In this document: in pieces, positions 1 through 8,270 of the stretch | How positions within the stretch are numbered: the stretch's first letter is position 1 | How the letters are laid out: each line of letters starts with the position of its first letter | Assembly: GCF_000499385.1 (NCBI RefSeq) | Contig: NW_013654315.1 | Location: 1-15,000, forward strand | Length of the DNA: 15,000 nt | Origin: Eimeria necatrix | Lineage: Eukaryota > Apicomplexa > Conoidasida > Eucoccidiorida > Eimeriidae | Reading direction: 5' to 3' | Made by a program: the position numbers and the translations under genes | The notes under the pieces: model-generated | Database searches by the model: none | Told to the model about the DNA's origin: nothing | Seen by the model: only the letters and a program-made list of their open reading frames with translations

Positions 1-185
1 GTGGGTGGGTGGGTGGCTAGCTGCTGTGGCTAGCTGAGGCCGATGAATGGTTAATGGATTCATAAAGAGCTCGGCTAGCTAGCTGTGGCGCTAGCTAGCT
101 GTGTAGCCAATTGGAATTGCAGCTAGCTAGCCAATGCCTGGCTAGCTAGCAAATAGCTAGCTGGCAAATAGATAGCTAGCTGCAG
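1..185. repeat. TAGC/GGGT microsatellite
   Basis: The window opens with GGGT repeats (1-17) that pass into an imperfect GCTA array broken by short unique pieces. A short CAG/CTG dyad follows at 186-206. No coding signal is visible here. The same TAGC repeat recurs inside an intron of the first gene and after the stop codons of two genes. Confidence 0.85.
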
Positions 186-350
186 GAGCAGCAGCACTGC
201 TGCTGCTATTATTTTTGTGCTTCGAGCAACCGTTTCACTTTAAGTAAGATGAGACAAACCACAAACCCTAAATTAGGGTTTACAAAACACCAAACCCCAA
301 TTCAGGGGCTAGCAAAACAGCGGTATCTTCCCTGCTAGTGCTGCAAATAC

Positions 351-713
351 TAGGGTTTAGGGTTTAGGGTTTGGGGCTTGAGAGGCACGAGCAATGTCTA
401 AACTCGAATTCCAAATGCGGGTTTAGGGTTTAGGGTTTGGCCTAGGGTTTAGGGTTTGGGAGGCACGACTCAGTGGCTAAACTCCAATCTGAATTAGGGT
501 TTAGGGTTTGAGAAACACAACGTAGTGGCTACACTCTGATCTGAGATTAGGGTTTAGGGTTTAGGGTGGTTTAGGGTTTAGGGCTTCAGAGGCACCACGC
601 AGTGGCTACATTCTCATGTGAAGTAAGGGTTTAGGGTCTAGGGTTTAGGGTTTACGGCATGAAAGGCACGACACAGCTGCTACTTAGGGTTTAGGGTTTA
701 GGCTTTAGGGTTT
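351..713. repeat. Higher-order repeat: telomere-like arrays plus a conserved spacer
   Basis: Five units alternate a short TTTAGGG array with a related spacer, at about 373-420, 458-494, 509-548, 584-625 and 656-685. The recurring spacer core is GGCACGACnCAGTGGCTA, often followed by an ACTCT-nATCTGA-like stretch. The spacers have diverged from each other, so this is an old compound repeat rather than a fresh duplication. No splice sites or open frame were found in it. Confidence 0.7.
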
Positions 714-756
714 GGGCATGAAGCATTATCTGCCCTCTAATGGAAGTCTGGGCTGC

Positions 757-1078
757 TGCTTTTGTAAACCCTAAACCCTCGTTTCCTGAAAACCGCCAAT
801 TAGGGTTTAGGGTTTAAGCTGCATTCTGGAAAGGGCTTATAGTTTGGACACAAATAGTTTGCTTCTCTGTCTAGGGTTTAGGGTTTAGATGCAATACGTG
901 AACAGCTTCGAGGGTTTAGGGTTTAGGGTTTAGGGTTTAGGGTTTAGGGTTTGGGTGGTCCAGTCTAGGCCCTTGCTTGCCGCGAAGGGTGTAAGGTTTG
1001 CGATCATTCGCAGCCTTTGCCTTTTTTGTGTAACTAAGATTTAGGGTTTAGGGTTTAGGGTTTAGGGTTTAGGGTTTA
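757..1078. repeat. Dispersed telomere-like arrays
   Basis: Short arrays occur at about 761-779 in CCCTAAA orientation and at about 803-815, 871-888, 911-953 and 1040-1078 in TTTAGGG orientation. They are separated by 40-90 bp of unique sequence. They are interstitial, because unique sequence and genes follow; they are not a chromosome end. Confidence 0.8.
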
Positions 1079-1103
1079 GCGGCTGGAAGAACCCTGTGCT
1101 GTG

Positions 1104-1332
1104 GGGCCCATGGGGGCCTAGGGGGCCCCGAGGGGCCCCCTGGGGGCCCCCCGGGGGCCCTCGGACTTCTTTGTTTGCTTTTCTGGTATGAAAACATTAA
1201 AAAGATGAAATAAATGAAGATTATTAAGTAATAAGTTCAAAATAAAACCCTAAACCCTAAACCCTAAACCCTAGTTTCTCCTGGCCAGCGGGGGCCCCCC
1301 AACCCGCCAAACCCCCAGGGCCCCTCCTGCCT
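1104..1332. repeat. GGGGGCCCCC tract and CCCTAAA array before the first gene
   Basis: A G/C block at 1104-1162 is built from self-complementary GGGGGCCCCC-type units. It is followed by an A/T-rich stretch and a CCCTAAA array at 1244-1273. The ATG chosen for the LRR gene is at 1333. No upstream exon could be proved. Confidence 0.6.
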
Positions 1333-1622
1333 ATGGGGCCAAACAGCAGCAGCAAACAATCGAAGGGGGCCCCCGGGGGGCCCCCCAAGAGGCCCAAGGG
1401 GGCCCCCAAGGGGTTTAAGGGGGCCCCTGGGGGCCCCCAGGGGCCCCGCAAAGGGTCAGGGGGGCCCCCTGGGGGCCCCCAGGGGGCCCACAAGGGTACT
1501 AGGGGGGCCCCCAGAGACCATCAGGGGCCCCCGGGGGCCCCCCAGAGTAAGAAAAGAAAGGAGGGCCCTTTGGCAGGCCGTGATGGCCTAAAGGAGAAGT
1601 CGAAAGCTAAGGAAAGCCCGGA

Positions 1623-1662
<40 letters not shown>

Positions 1663-1715
1663 GGGAGCAGCGGGAAGGTGCCGCAGTGGGCGTTGGAGGC
1701 TGTTCGCGCTGGGAA

Positions 1716-1752
<37 letters not shown>

Positions 1753-1839
1753 CGGGCGAAGCTGCCAGCAATACCGCACCTGACTCTGGCGTTAGCAGCA
1801 GAAGCAGCAGCAGCAGCAGCGCAGCAGCAGCAGCAGCAG

Positions 1840-1909
<70 letters not shown>

Positions 1910-4900
1910 GGCTGGGGGCGGTGCGGGCGCTGGACCTGCGGGGCCGGGGTGTCTGTACAGCTGAGGACCTGGGTCCTTTGAAGCAGCTCGAAAAGGCGGA
2001 TTTTTCTTTCAACAAAATAATTAATTTTAATTTTTTAAATTTTAATTTTAATTTAAAAGAATTAAAACTCTGCAGCAATTCCATTTCCAGCCTCGGGGGG
2101 GCCCTCGGCGGCCTCGGCGGGCTCCGCCTGCTCGACCTCCGCGCCAACAAGGCGAGTTTGGCTCCTTTTCGGGTCCAATTAGTTCCATTTAATGCCATTT
2201 AATTCATTTTATTGAATTAAATGAATTATTTTATTGAATTTAATGCTTTTTTCCTTTTTTTATTCTTTTTTTCAAACAAAAAGAATCCAAAATTCCAAAA
2301 AAACACAAAAAATGGACCCACAGAAAAAAAGATCTTCGCCAGGGCCTCGGGGGCCCCAGGGGGCCCCCAGGGGCCCCCAGGGGCCCTCGCTAGCAGCCCT
2401 CTAATCCACGCTATTAGGGTTTAGGGTTTAGGGGTTGCTGCTGAAAGCGAAAAACAGCTGAATCAAACAATCAATTGCTTTAATTCAATTTAATTAATTT
2501 AATTTAATTAATTTAACTAACTCAATTAATTTAATTAATTTAATTTAATTTAATTTATTTATTTTATTTTATTTTATTTTATTTTATTTTATTTTACTTT
2601 ATTTCTTTTTCAGGAAGAGTCCCTTTTGGGCAATACCTGACGAGAGTGGAAGTCCTCAGTAAGAAATACTTTTTTATTTTTTTTAATTTAATTTAATTTA
2701 ATTTAATTTAATTCAATTTCTTTTTTATTTTTATTTTATTTCTTTCAATTTTTGTTTTTATCTTTATTTTATTTCTTTACTTTGTGTATTTATCTTTATT
2801 TTTATATATCTATTTACTTTTAATGTTTGCAATTTGCTTGTATTTGTTTCATTTATTTATTTTCATTATTTTATTTTTGTTTTCATTTTTTATTTTTATC
2901 TTTTTTATCCTGTTTTTTATTTTTTATTTTTATTTAATTTATTTCCACTTGTGATTTTATTTCTCTTCTTTAATTCTTTTTTCCTTTTTAATCTCCTTTT
3001 ACCTTTTTTTTGTTTTTCTCTTTTATTTTATTTTTCCTTTTTATCTTTTTATTTTTTAATTGTAATGTCGTGTGTCTCTTTTTATCTTTTTTATTTTTTT
3101 GCTTTTCATTTGTCTTGAATTAATTAATTAATTAATTAATTACGTACTACTATTATTAATTAATTAATTAATTAATTAATTAATTAATTAATTAATCGTT
3201 TAAAACTAACTAATTTAATTATTTACTTTATTTTTATTTTATTTTCATTTTTATTTTTATTTTTATTTTTATCTTTTTGTTTAGTTCTTTCAAGAAACCA
3301 AATCACTTCTTTTGCCCATCCCCCTCAGCCGCTGCCAAATCTCAAAAAACTTTCTCTTTCTGAAAACCAGCTCAAGGTAAACCCTAAACCCTAAACCCTA
3401 AACCCTAAGCCCTAAACCCTAGGGCCTGCGTTCCAGGCAGCAGCTGTTTAGGGCGCTTGTTCCGAGGCAGCTAGCTAGCTAGCTGGCTAGCTAGCCAGCT
3501 GCACTAGCCAGTTAGCCACTTAGCTAGCTAGCTAGCTAGTTAGCTAGCCAGCCAGGCCTCTAGCTAGCTAGACACCGAGCCAGCTAGCCACCCAGCTAGC
3601 TAGGGGGTTCGGCAACTAGCAAGCTAGCTAGCCAGCTAGCCATCCAACTAGCCAGCTAGCCAGGGAGCTAGCTAGCTGTCCAGCCACTCAGCCAGCTAGC
3701 CGGCTAGCTACCCGGCTATCTAGCCAGCTATTCAGCTAGCTACCCAGCTATCCAGCTAGTTAGCCAGCTATCCAGCTAGCTATCCAGCCACCCAGCTAGC
3801 TATCCAGCCATCCAGCTAGCCAGCTAGCCATCCAGCTAGCCAGCTAGCCAGCCAGCTAGCCAGCTAGCCAGCTAGTTATCCAGCCATCCAGCTGGCCGGG
3901 TAGGCAGCTAGCTAGCCAGCTAGCCAGCTAGCCAGACAGCTAGCTAGCTAGCTAGCTAGCTAGTTCTCGGGGGTTTGCGTGCAGCACTTTCCGTTTAGCG
4001 AGCGTTTGAGTTCTCTTTTTGAATTGCGATTGGCGAAAAACAAAATAATTAAATTGACAGAAGAGTTGAGGTGTATGCCCAGCTTGGGCATTCTGGACTT
4101 GGGCCACAACCTCCTCTCTTAATTAAATTGACAGAAGAGTTGAGGTGTATGCCCAGCTTGGGCATTCTGGACTTGGGCCACAACCTCCTCTCCACCCTCC
4201 AGTAACAAACCCTAAACCCTAAACCCTAAACCCTAAACCCTAAACCCTAGGCCCTAGTGAGCCCTAGGGAGCAGCTGAGGGTGGAGTAGCTTTCTCAACG
4301 GAGCGGGGGGAGCGCAGGGGGACCGCAAGGACAGGGTTTGGGGTTTAGGGTTTAGGGTTTGGGGTTTAGGGTTTAGGGTTTGGGGTTTAGGGTTTAGGGT
4401 TTAGGGTTTAGGGTTTACTGCAGGGATATAAAGCCTGTGGGGCCCCACTTGAAGATTACTCAAGTTAATTTCCTTGGAAACCCAGCGCTTGAAAAGGAAG
4501 GGGTTAGTTTTTAATTTTTTTTTATATTTTAATTTTATTTTTAATTTTACTTTTTATTTAATTTGATGTTTTAATTTGACTTAATTCAAGTTTTTAATTA
4601 GATTATTTATTTGTCTTCTTTCATGTCATTCAATTGCCTTTCTTTCCTCCTTTTTTGTTTTCTTTTTAAATGAAAAATCCATTTAATTTAATTTAATTTA
4701 ATTTAATTTAATTTAATTTAATTTAATTCATTTTCTTTTCTTTTATTCAGGAACAAGTAAAAGCTTATTGTCTTTCTTCTTTGCCTTCTTTAAAAATTTA
4801 TAACACAAAACCTTTAATTCCAAAAGGCCCTTCCAAACTCAAACAAATCCTCAACAAAATCCACTTCAACCCCGGGGGCCCCCCGGGGGGGCCCCCCGGG

Positions 4901-5391
4901 GGGCCCCCAAAAGGGTCCTCAGGGGGGCCCCCCGGGGGGCCCCCAAAAGGGTCCTCAGGGGGGCCCCCGGGGGGGCCCCCAGAGGGGCCCGCACGGAAGC
5001 CCTCAAAAGGGTCCACAGGGGGGCCCTCAGGGGGGCCCCCTAAAGAGAACTTGGGGGGCCCCACAGGGGCCCCCCAAGGGGCACGGGGCCCCAAAGAGGG
5101 GCCCCTAAATAGGGGGGCCCCCCAAGGAAGCAAAGAGGGTCTTGGGGGCCCCCCTGGAAAGAAAAGAAAAAGAGAAAAGGAAATATTCGAAGATAAAGAA
5201 GATAAAAATAAAAAGGAAAAAAGACAAAAAAGAGAGTTAAAGGAGATAGAGAAAAGAGGGGAAAAGAATGGAGAAGAAGAAACAATTAAAAGAATTAAAG
5301 AAATAAAAATAAAAACTAAAAAAAATGAATTCAAAGAAACAGCAGCACAAATAGAGCAACGTGAAGCGAAAATGAAAAAGAAGCTGCAGCG

Positions 5392-5434
<43 letters not shown>

Positions 5435-5497
5435 CAACAGCAGCAGCAAGAGTCGGGGTCTCTACAGAAAGAGGGAAAGAAAGCCAAGAAGAAAGTG

Positions 5498-5547
<50 letters not shown>

Positions 5548-5713
5548 AGCGGACCCTGCCGCTGAAGCTGGCCCCGAAGGCAGCAGCAAAAAGAAAAGGA
5601 AGAAGAAGCAGCAGCAGCAGCAGCAGCCCGACGCCCCTGCTGCTTCTCAAGACCTTGACGCCAGCAGCAAGCAGCAGCAGCAACAGCAGCAGCAGCAACA
5701 GCAGCAGCAGCAA

Positions 5714-5744
<31 letters not shown>

Positions 5745-5863
5745 TTTCGGTCTTCAGTCGCACGGATGTTTTAAAGAAGCTGGAAACCCTAGCAGCAAAC
5801 AGGGCGGGCTGGCTTGGGGAGCCGCAGCAGCAGCATTCTCCCGAAGAGTCTGCTTGGGACTAG
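1333..5863 (+). CDS. SDS22-type leucine-rich-repeat protein with a long low-complexity tail (7 exons)
   Basis: The proposed exons are 1333-2155, 2614-2658, 3285-3376, 3985-4070, 4145-4201, 4424-4502 and 4751-5863. They total 2295 bases, or 764 residues, and every junction is in phase. Residues 12-71 are Gly/Pro/Ala linker, followed by Ser, Ala and Gln runs. From about residue 197 a solenoid of about eight LRRs appears, for example LKELKLCSN, VEVLILSRNQI, LKKLSLSENQL, LRLAKNKI and LGILDLGHN. The N-to-N spacing is 22-23 residues (25 in the last), typical of SDS22-like repeats. GNPALEKEG plus EQVKAYCLSSLPSLKIYN (about 386-412) is an LRR cap. The tail holds GGPP repeats (about 435-529), a Lys/Arg/Glu-rich, probably helical and nuclear-type segment (about 531-605) and four long Gln runs. 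LRR solenoids usually act as protein-binding scaffolds; the partner is unknown. The start is the first in-frame ATG and the first donor (GTTTGG) is weak, so the 5' end is the least certain part. The exact family was not identified. Confidence 0.8.
1367..1545 (+). repeat. GGGGGCCCCC tract encoding a Gly/Pro/Ala linker
   Basis: Self-complementary G5C5-type units are read in the first exon as GAPGGPP-like residues. Related tracts recur at 2347-2391 (intron), 4872-5155 (last exon), 9300-9337 (intergenic), 10230-10410, 10855-10995, 11045-11115 and 12640-12745. They occur in coding and non-coding DNA alike, so the spread is at DNA level. Confidence 0.75.
1622..1910 (+). repeat. (CAG)n tracts coding Ser, Ala and Gln runs
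   Basis: Successive CAG-type tracts in the first exon of the LRR gene are read in three codon phases: AGC as Ser (about 1625-1662), GCA as Ala (about 1717-1750) and CAG as Gln (about 1825-1908). The reading frame stays open throughout, so different amino-acid runs come from the same trinucleotide. Confidence 0.85.
2156..3284. repeat. AT-rich introns 1 and 2 of the LRR gene
   Basis: Intron 1 (2156-2613) carries a G5C5 tract, a short TTTAGGG array (2414-2432) and long TTTAA/TTTTA repeats, and ends in a pyrimidine-rich tract and CAG. Intron 2 (2659-3284) starts GTAAGA, contains TTTAA and TTTTA repeats and a (TTAA)n array at 3117-3196, and ends in TTTGTTTAG. The 45-bp exon between them supplies one LRR segment, RVPFGQYLTRVEVL. 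Confidence 0.65.
3377..3984. repeat. LRR intron 3: telomere-like donor end plus a TAGC array
   Basis: The donor itself starts the array: GTAAACCCTAAACCC, with CCCTAAA repeats to about 3421. The rest (about 3464-3962) is an imperfect TAGC/CAGC microsatellite of roughly 500 bp. The acceptor is GCGTGCAG before 3985. Joining phase-0 ends gives SENQLK-HFPFSERLSSL, which keeps the LRR period at 22 residues and so supports the intron limits. Confidence 0.75.
4046..4192 (+). repeat. 74-bp tandem duplication inside an LRR exon
   Basis: 4046-4118 and 4120-4192 are identical over 73 bases, with a period of 74. Each copy encodes LTEELRCMPSLGILDLGHNLLS in its own frame. Since 74 is not a multiple of three, reading straight through the first copy meets TAA at 4120. 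Each copy contains GAG|GTGTAT. Confidence 0.9.
4071..4144 (+). other. Candidate 74-nt intron created by the duplication
   Basis: The first copy supplies a GT donor (GAG|GTGTATG at 4071) and the second copy supplies the AG (GTTGAG ending at 4144). Removing 4071-4144 deletes exactly one repeat unit and restores an uninterrupted LRR frame into LSTLQ and the next exon. The acceptor has a weak pyrimidine tract, and a stronger-looking TTGACAG lies 10 bases upstream but does not keep the frame. The alternative is an assembly error or a broken allele. Confidence 0.5.
4202..4423. repeat. LRR intron with inverted telomere-like arrays
   Basis: The donor GTAACA is followed at once by CCCTAAA repeats (4207-4249). 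TTTAGGG/TTTGGGG repeats (4333-4418) run up to the acceptor TTTACTGCAG. About 80 bp of unique sequence lies between. The flanking exons join CA|G as Gln in frame. The two arrays are complementary and could pair in the transcript. Confidence 0.8.
4503..4750. repeat. Last LRR-gene intron with (TTTAA)n
   Basis: The intron runs from GTTAGT to a pyrimidine-rich TTTTATTCAG acceptor. A pure TTTAA pentamer array occupies about 4681-4729. Both ends are phase 0 and join KEG to EQVKAYC inside the LRR cap. Confidence 0.75.
5396..5745 (+). repeat. (CAG)n tracts coding poly-Gln in the LRR tail
   Basis: Four CAG tracts, at about 5396-5450, 5501-5545, 5609-5627 and 5671-5742, encode Gln runs separated by Lys-rich linkers. 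The last contains regular CAA interruptions, which usually slow repeat slippage. Confidence 0.85.
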
Positions 5864-6140
5864 CTAGTCAGCTAGCTAGCTAGCTAGCCAGCTAGCTAGC
5901 TAGCTAACTAGCTAACTAGCTAGCTAGCTGGCTAGCTGGCTAGGTGGCAGAATACCTAGGGCCCGCATACCGGTAGGCGCGAAATTGGCCTTCAGTGGCC
6001 CACGTCCACTAGCTTTACAGCTAGCTAGCTAGCTAGCTAGCTGCCTAGCTAGCTAGCTGGCTAGCTAGCCGGTTAGCTGGCTAGCTAGCTAGCTAGCCAG
6101 CTAGCTGGCCAGCAAGTTAGCTAGCTGGTAGTTCGTGGGG
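5855..6140. repeat. TAGC array overlapping the LRR stop codon
   Basis: The LRR frame ends SAWD-TAG at 5861-5863, and the stop is the first TAG of a TAGC array. The array runs to about 5943 and resumes at about 6020-6130 after a 75-bp unique piece. Confidence 0.8.
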
Positions 6141-6877
6141 GTAGCCGTTGCAGCGTCCAGAGGAGGGCTAGCTAGCTAGAAAGAAGAAAGTTCTGAGTTT
6201 GAGACTCTGGAGTTTTAACTTGGGTTTTGTTTAGGGGTGTACATACACCCGAAGCCCGGAGCCGTCCGCGCGGCGGGCGCTGCTGCTGGGGTGTACAGAC
6301 ACTGGGAGGGTGTGGGGCGCCGCGTTCGCCGCAGCGGGCCCCTTTTTTGGCGGAATTTTCTTTTATTTTTGAATTAATTTGCAAAAATAAAATAATTTAA
6401 ATGAAAAGAATTGAAAAAGGAGAAAAATCCGCAAATGTGAGGTGTCCGTACACCCCGCGGCTCGCGGGGGCCCCGACCGCTCGGGCTTGGGTGACGAGTT
6501 TCGGGAGTTTTTGCCTCTTTGTTGGAATTAAAGGAATTAAATGGAATTAAATTTAGTTTTTTCAAATTAAATTTGTAAAAATAATTAAAATAAGTCCATT
6601 TAAGAGAAAAAAGAGGCAAAACGCGAAAGCCGCGCCGATCCTCCGGGGCCCGATCTGTCTTTAACCCTTTCTGGCGGCAAACCCTAAACCCTCGGCCCGC
6701 GCCCTAAACCCCAAACCCTAAACCCTAAACCCCAAACCCTAAACCCTAGCCGGGCGGCCGGCCTGGGGCAGGAGCCTGCTGATTTTGTGGCGGGGCAGCG
6801 GCGGCGGGCGGCCTGCTGCGCCTCGAGGGTTTAGCTAGGGTTTAGGGTTTAGGGTTTAGGGTTTAGGGTTTGGGGGA
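6141..6877. other. Intergenic region upstream of the membrane kinase-like gene
   Basis: After the TAGC array the sequence is unique, with A/T-rich blocks, and holds three copies of the GGTGT-N4-ACAC dyad (6235-6455). It then has CCCTAAA-type repeats at 6679-6748 and TTTAGGG repeats at 6826-6876, reaching the ATG at 6878. The C-then-G order of the arrays matches that seen in the introns, so a 5'UTR intron is possible, but no convincing GT donor was found. Confidence 0.5.
6235..6455. promoter_or_regulatory. Dyad cluster A, GGTGT-N4-ACACC, three copies
   Basis: The copies are 6235-6250 (GGGTGT-ACAT-ACACCC), 6290-6303 (GGTGT-ACAG-ACACT) and 6440-6455 (AGGTGT-CCGT-ACACCC). The arms are conserved while the surrounding bases are not, which suggests a protein-binding site rather than a copied repeat. 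The cluster lies about 420-640 bp upstream of the ATG at 6878. A promoter role is inferred. Confidence 0.5.
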
Positions 6878-8122
6878 ATGGGGCCGCCGCTGGAGCTGCC
6901 GAGCGGGCAGGTGGACGCAGCCACGCTGCTGCTGCTGCTGCTGGTGGTTTTGCTGCTGCTTGTCTTTGAATTTAGTTCTTTTTTTTCTCCTTTTTTGGCC
7001 AGAAAACTCACTCACCTTTCAATGGGCTTTTGCATTTTGCTGCTGCTGCTGCCCGAGACCTGCAGCAGCCCGCAACACGCTAAATTAGCGGTTTGCACTG
7101 TCGCCTTCGCCGCCATTTCCCTCTGCTTCCTCAGGCCCTTCAGGTCCCAAGCCCCAAACCCTAAACCCTAATTTAGGGTTTCGCACTCCCGCCGCCGCCG
7201 CAGCCCCCAGCAGCGAAACCCGTTTAGGTTTTATGCCCTAGGGTTTAGGGTTAAGGGTTTAGGGTTCCGGGCCTAGGGTTCCGGGCCTAGGGTTTAGGGT
7301 TTAGGGTTTGGGGCCTAGGGTTTAGGGTTTAGGGTTTAGGGTTTAGGGTTTGTGTTGCTTGCAGGTTCGGGAGTTTCGGAGACAAAGGCATAATAATATT
7401 TAATGTTTTGGTTTTGGTTTTTGTTTTCTTCGATTTAGATTTTGGCTTTTTGGCCCCCACTTTCATTGCAGACCCTTTGGGGGCCATTGTGGGCAGGGCC
7501 GTGAGTTCTCCCAAGTGGATAGGCGACAAAACGGTAGGGTTTAGGGTTTAGGGTTTAGGGTTTAGGGTTTAGGGTTTGGGGTTTGGGGTTTGGGGTGGCG
7601 GGTTGGGTTCTTGGCTTGGGGCTGGGGGTTTAGGGCTTCGGGTTGGCGCTCTGTGGCGGTTCCCCTGCCGTTCGGGCGGCGTCTCAGCCGCGATCTAGGG
7701 TTTAGGGTTTAGGGTTTAGGGTTTAGGGTTTAGGGTTAGGGTTTAGCGTTGAGGGTTTAGGGTTTGTAGCCGCACAGCCTTGGAACCCCGCGTCTTTTGG
7801 CGGGTCTTTGGCCTGCGTTTCCCGCGGGCTGCCTTAAACCGCGGCTCCAGGGTTTAGGGTTTAGGGTTTAGGGTTTAGGGTTTAGGGTTTAGGGTTTAGG
7901 GTTTCGCAGGTGGCGGGCTCTGCGGCGGTCTTCCTGGGGAGCTTCGTGGGGGCCTTCCGCGTGGGGGCCCCCCTGGCCCGCCTGGGGGTCGCGCTGGGCT
8001 GTACCCTTTTGGAGGCCCTGGGGGGCCCCCTGGACAATTTCTTTTTGAGTTTGCCTCTTTTGGCTTACTACTGGGCCCTCACCCAGGCCCGCCGCCACGG
8101 GCTCCCCTTTCCAGCTAGCTAG
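6878..8122 (+). CDS. Phytol/polyprenol kinase-like membrane protein (CTP-transferase superfamily, 3 exons)
   Basis: The exons 6878-7143, 7365-7533 and 7910-8122 give 648 bases (215 residues), all in phase. A Leu-rich membrane helix (about 12-30) is followed by RKLTHLSMGF (42-51), the Arg-Lys-x-x-His motif of phytol/farnesol and dolichol kinases. Next come hydrophobic helices, then IADPLGAIVGR (123-133) and KWIGDKTVAGS (139-149), which match the family's Asp/Gly-Arg...Lys-x-x-x-x-Lys-x-x-x-Gly-Ser nucleotide-site region. LLEALGGPLDN (178-188) matches the family's Glu-Ser...Asp-Asn segment. Such enzymes use CTP or another NTP to phosphorylate a prenyl alcohol in an endomembrane; the substrate here is not determinable. 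The usual GDG triplet before Ala-Asp is absent, and the protein is somewhat short for the family. The start is the ATG after a TTTAGGG array, and the stop TAG is provided by a TAGC array. CDP-diacylglycerol synthase-like activity is a less likely alternative. Confidence 0.75.
7144..7364. repeat. Intron 1 of the membrane gene with inverted telomere-like arrays
   Basis: The intron starts GTCCCAAG, then CCCTAAA repeats (about 7155-7170). A short TTTAGGG piece and a unique GCC-rich spacer follow, then degenerate TTTAGGG repeats (about 7237-7352). It ends GTTGCTTGCAG. The splice AG|G rebuilds Arg and continues FGSFGDKG. Confidence 0.75.
7534..7909. repeat. Intron 2 of the membrane gene, TTTAGGG at both ends
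   Basis: The donor is part of the repeat (ACG|GTAGGGTTTAGGG) and the acceptor follows another TTTAGGG array (about 7850-7904, then GTTTCGCAG). A further array lies at about 7695-7767. Here both ends have the same G-rich orientation, unlike the inverted introns. Splicing gives GDKT-VAGSAA, the family motif, which fixes the limits. Confidence 0.75.
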
Positions 8123-8237
8123 CTAGCTAGCTAGCTAGCTAGCTAGCTGGCTGGCTGGCTGGCTGGCTGGGTGGCTGGCTGGCTGGCTGGCTGGCTGGCT
8201 AGCTAGCTAGCTAGCTGGCTGGCTGGCTAGCTAGCTA

Positions 8238-8270
<33 letters not shown>

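Noticed and set aside
351..713. CRISPR-like array
   Set aside because: The repeats are telomere-type heptamers of variable number and the spacers are related to each other; the genome is eukaryotic.
1..1078. A true chromosome end
   Set aside because: The TTTAGGG arrays are short, occur in both orientations, are spread through the whole window and alternate with exons.
2149..2157. GC donor AAG|GCGAGT for the first LRR intron
   Set aside because: It resembles a GC-AG donor, but its phase leads to a stop in the next exon. GT at 2156 joins in frame and keeps the LRR spacing.
2834..3118. Phe/Leu-rich open frame
   Set aside because: It is a translation of the T-rich intron 2 of the LRR gene, between exons that join in phase.
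4781..5863. Treating the Gly/Pro and poly-Gln frame as a separate gene
   Set aside because: There is no ATG at its start (TTG). The frame continues upstream to a CAG acceptor at 4750, and the LRR cap crosses this junction.
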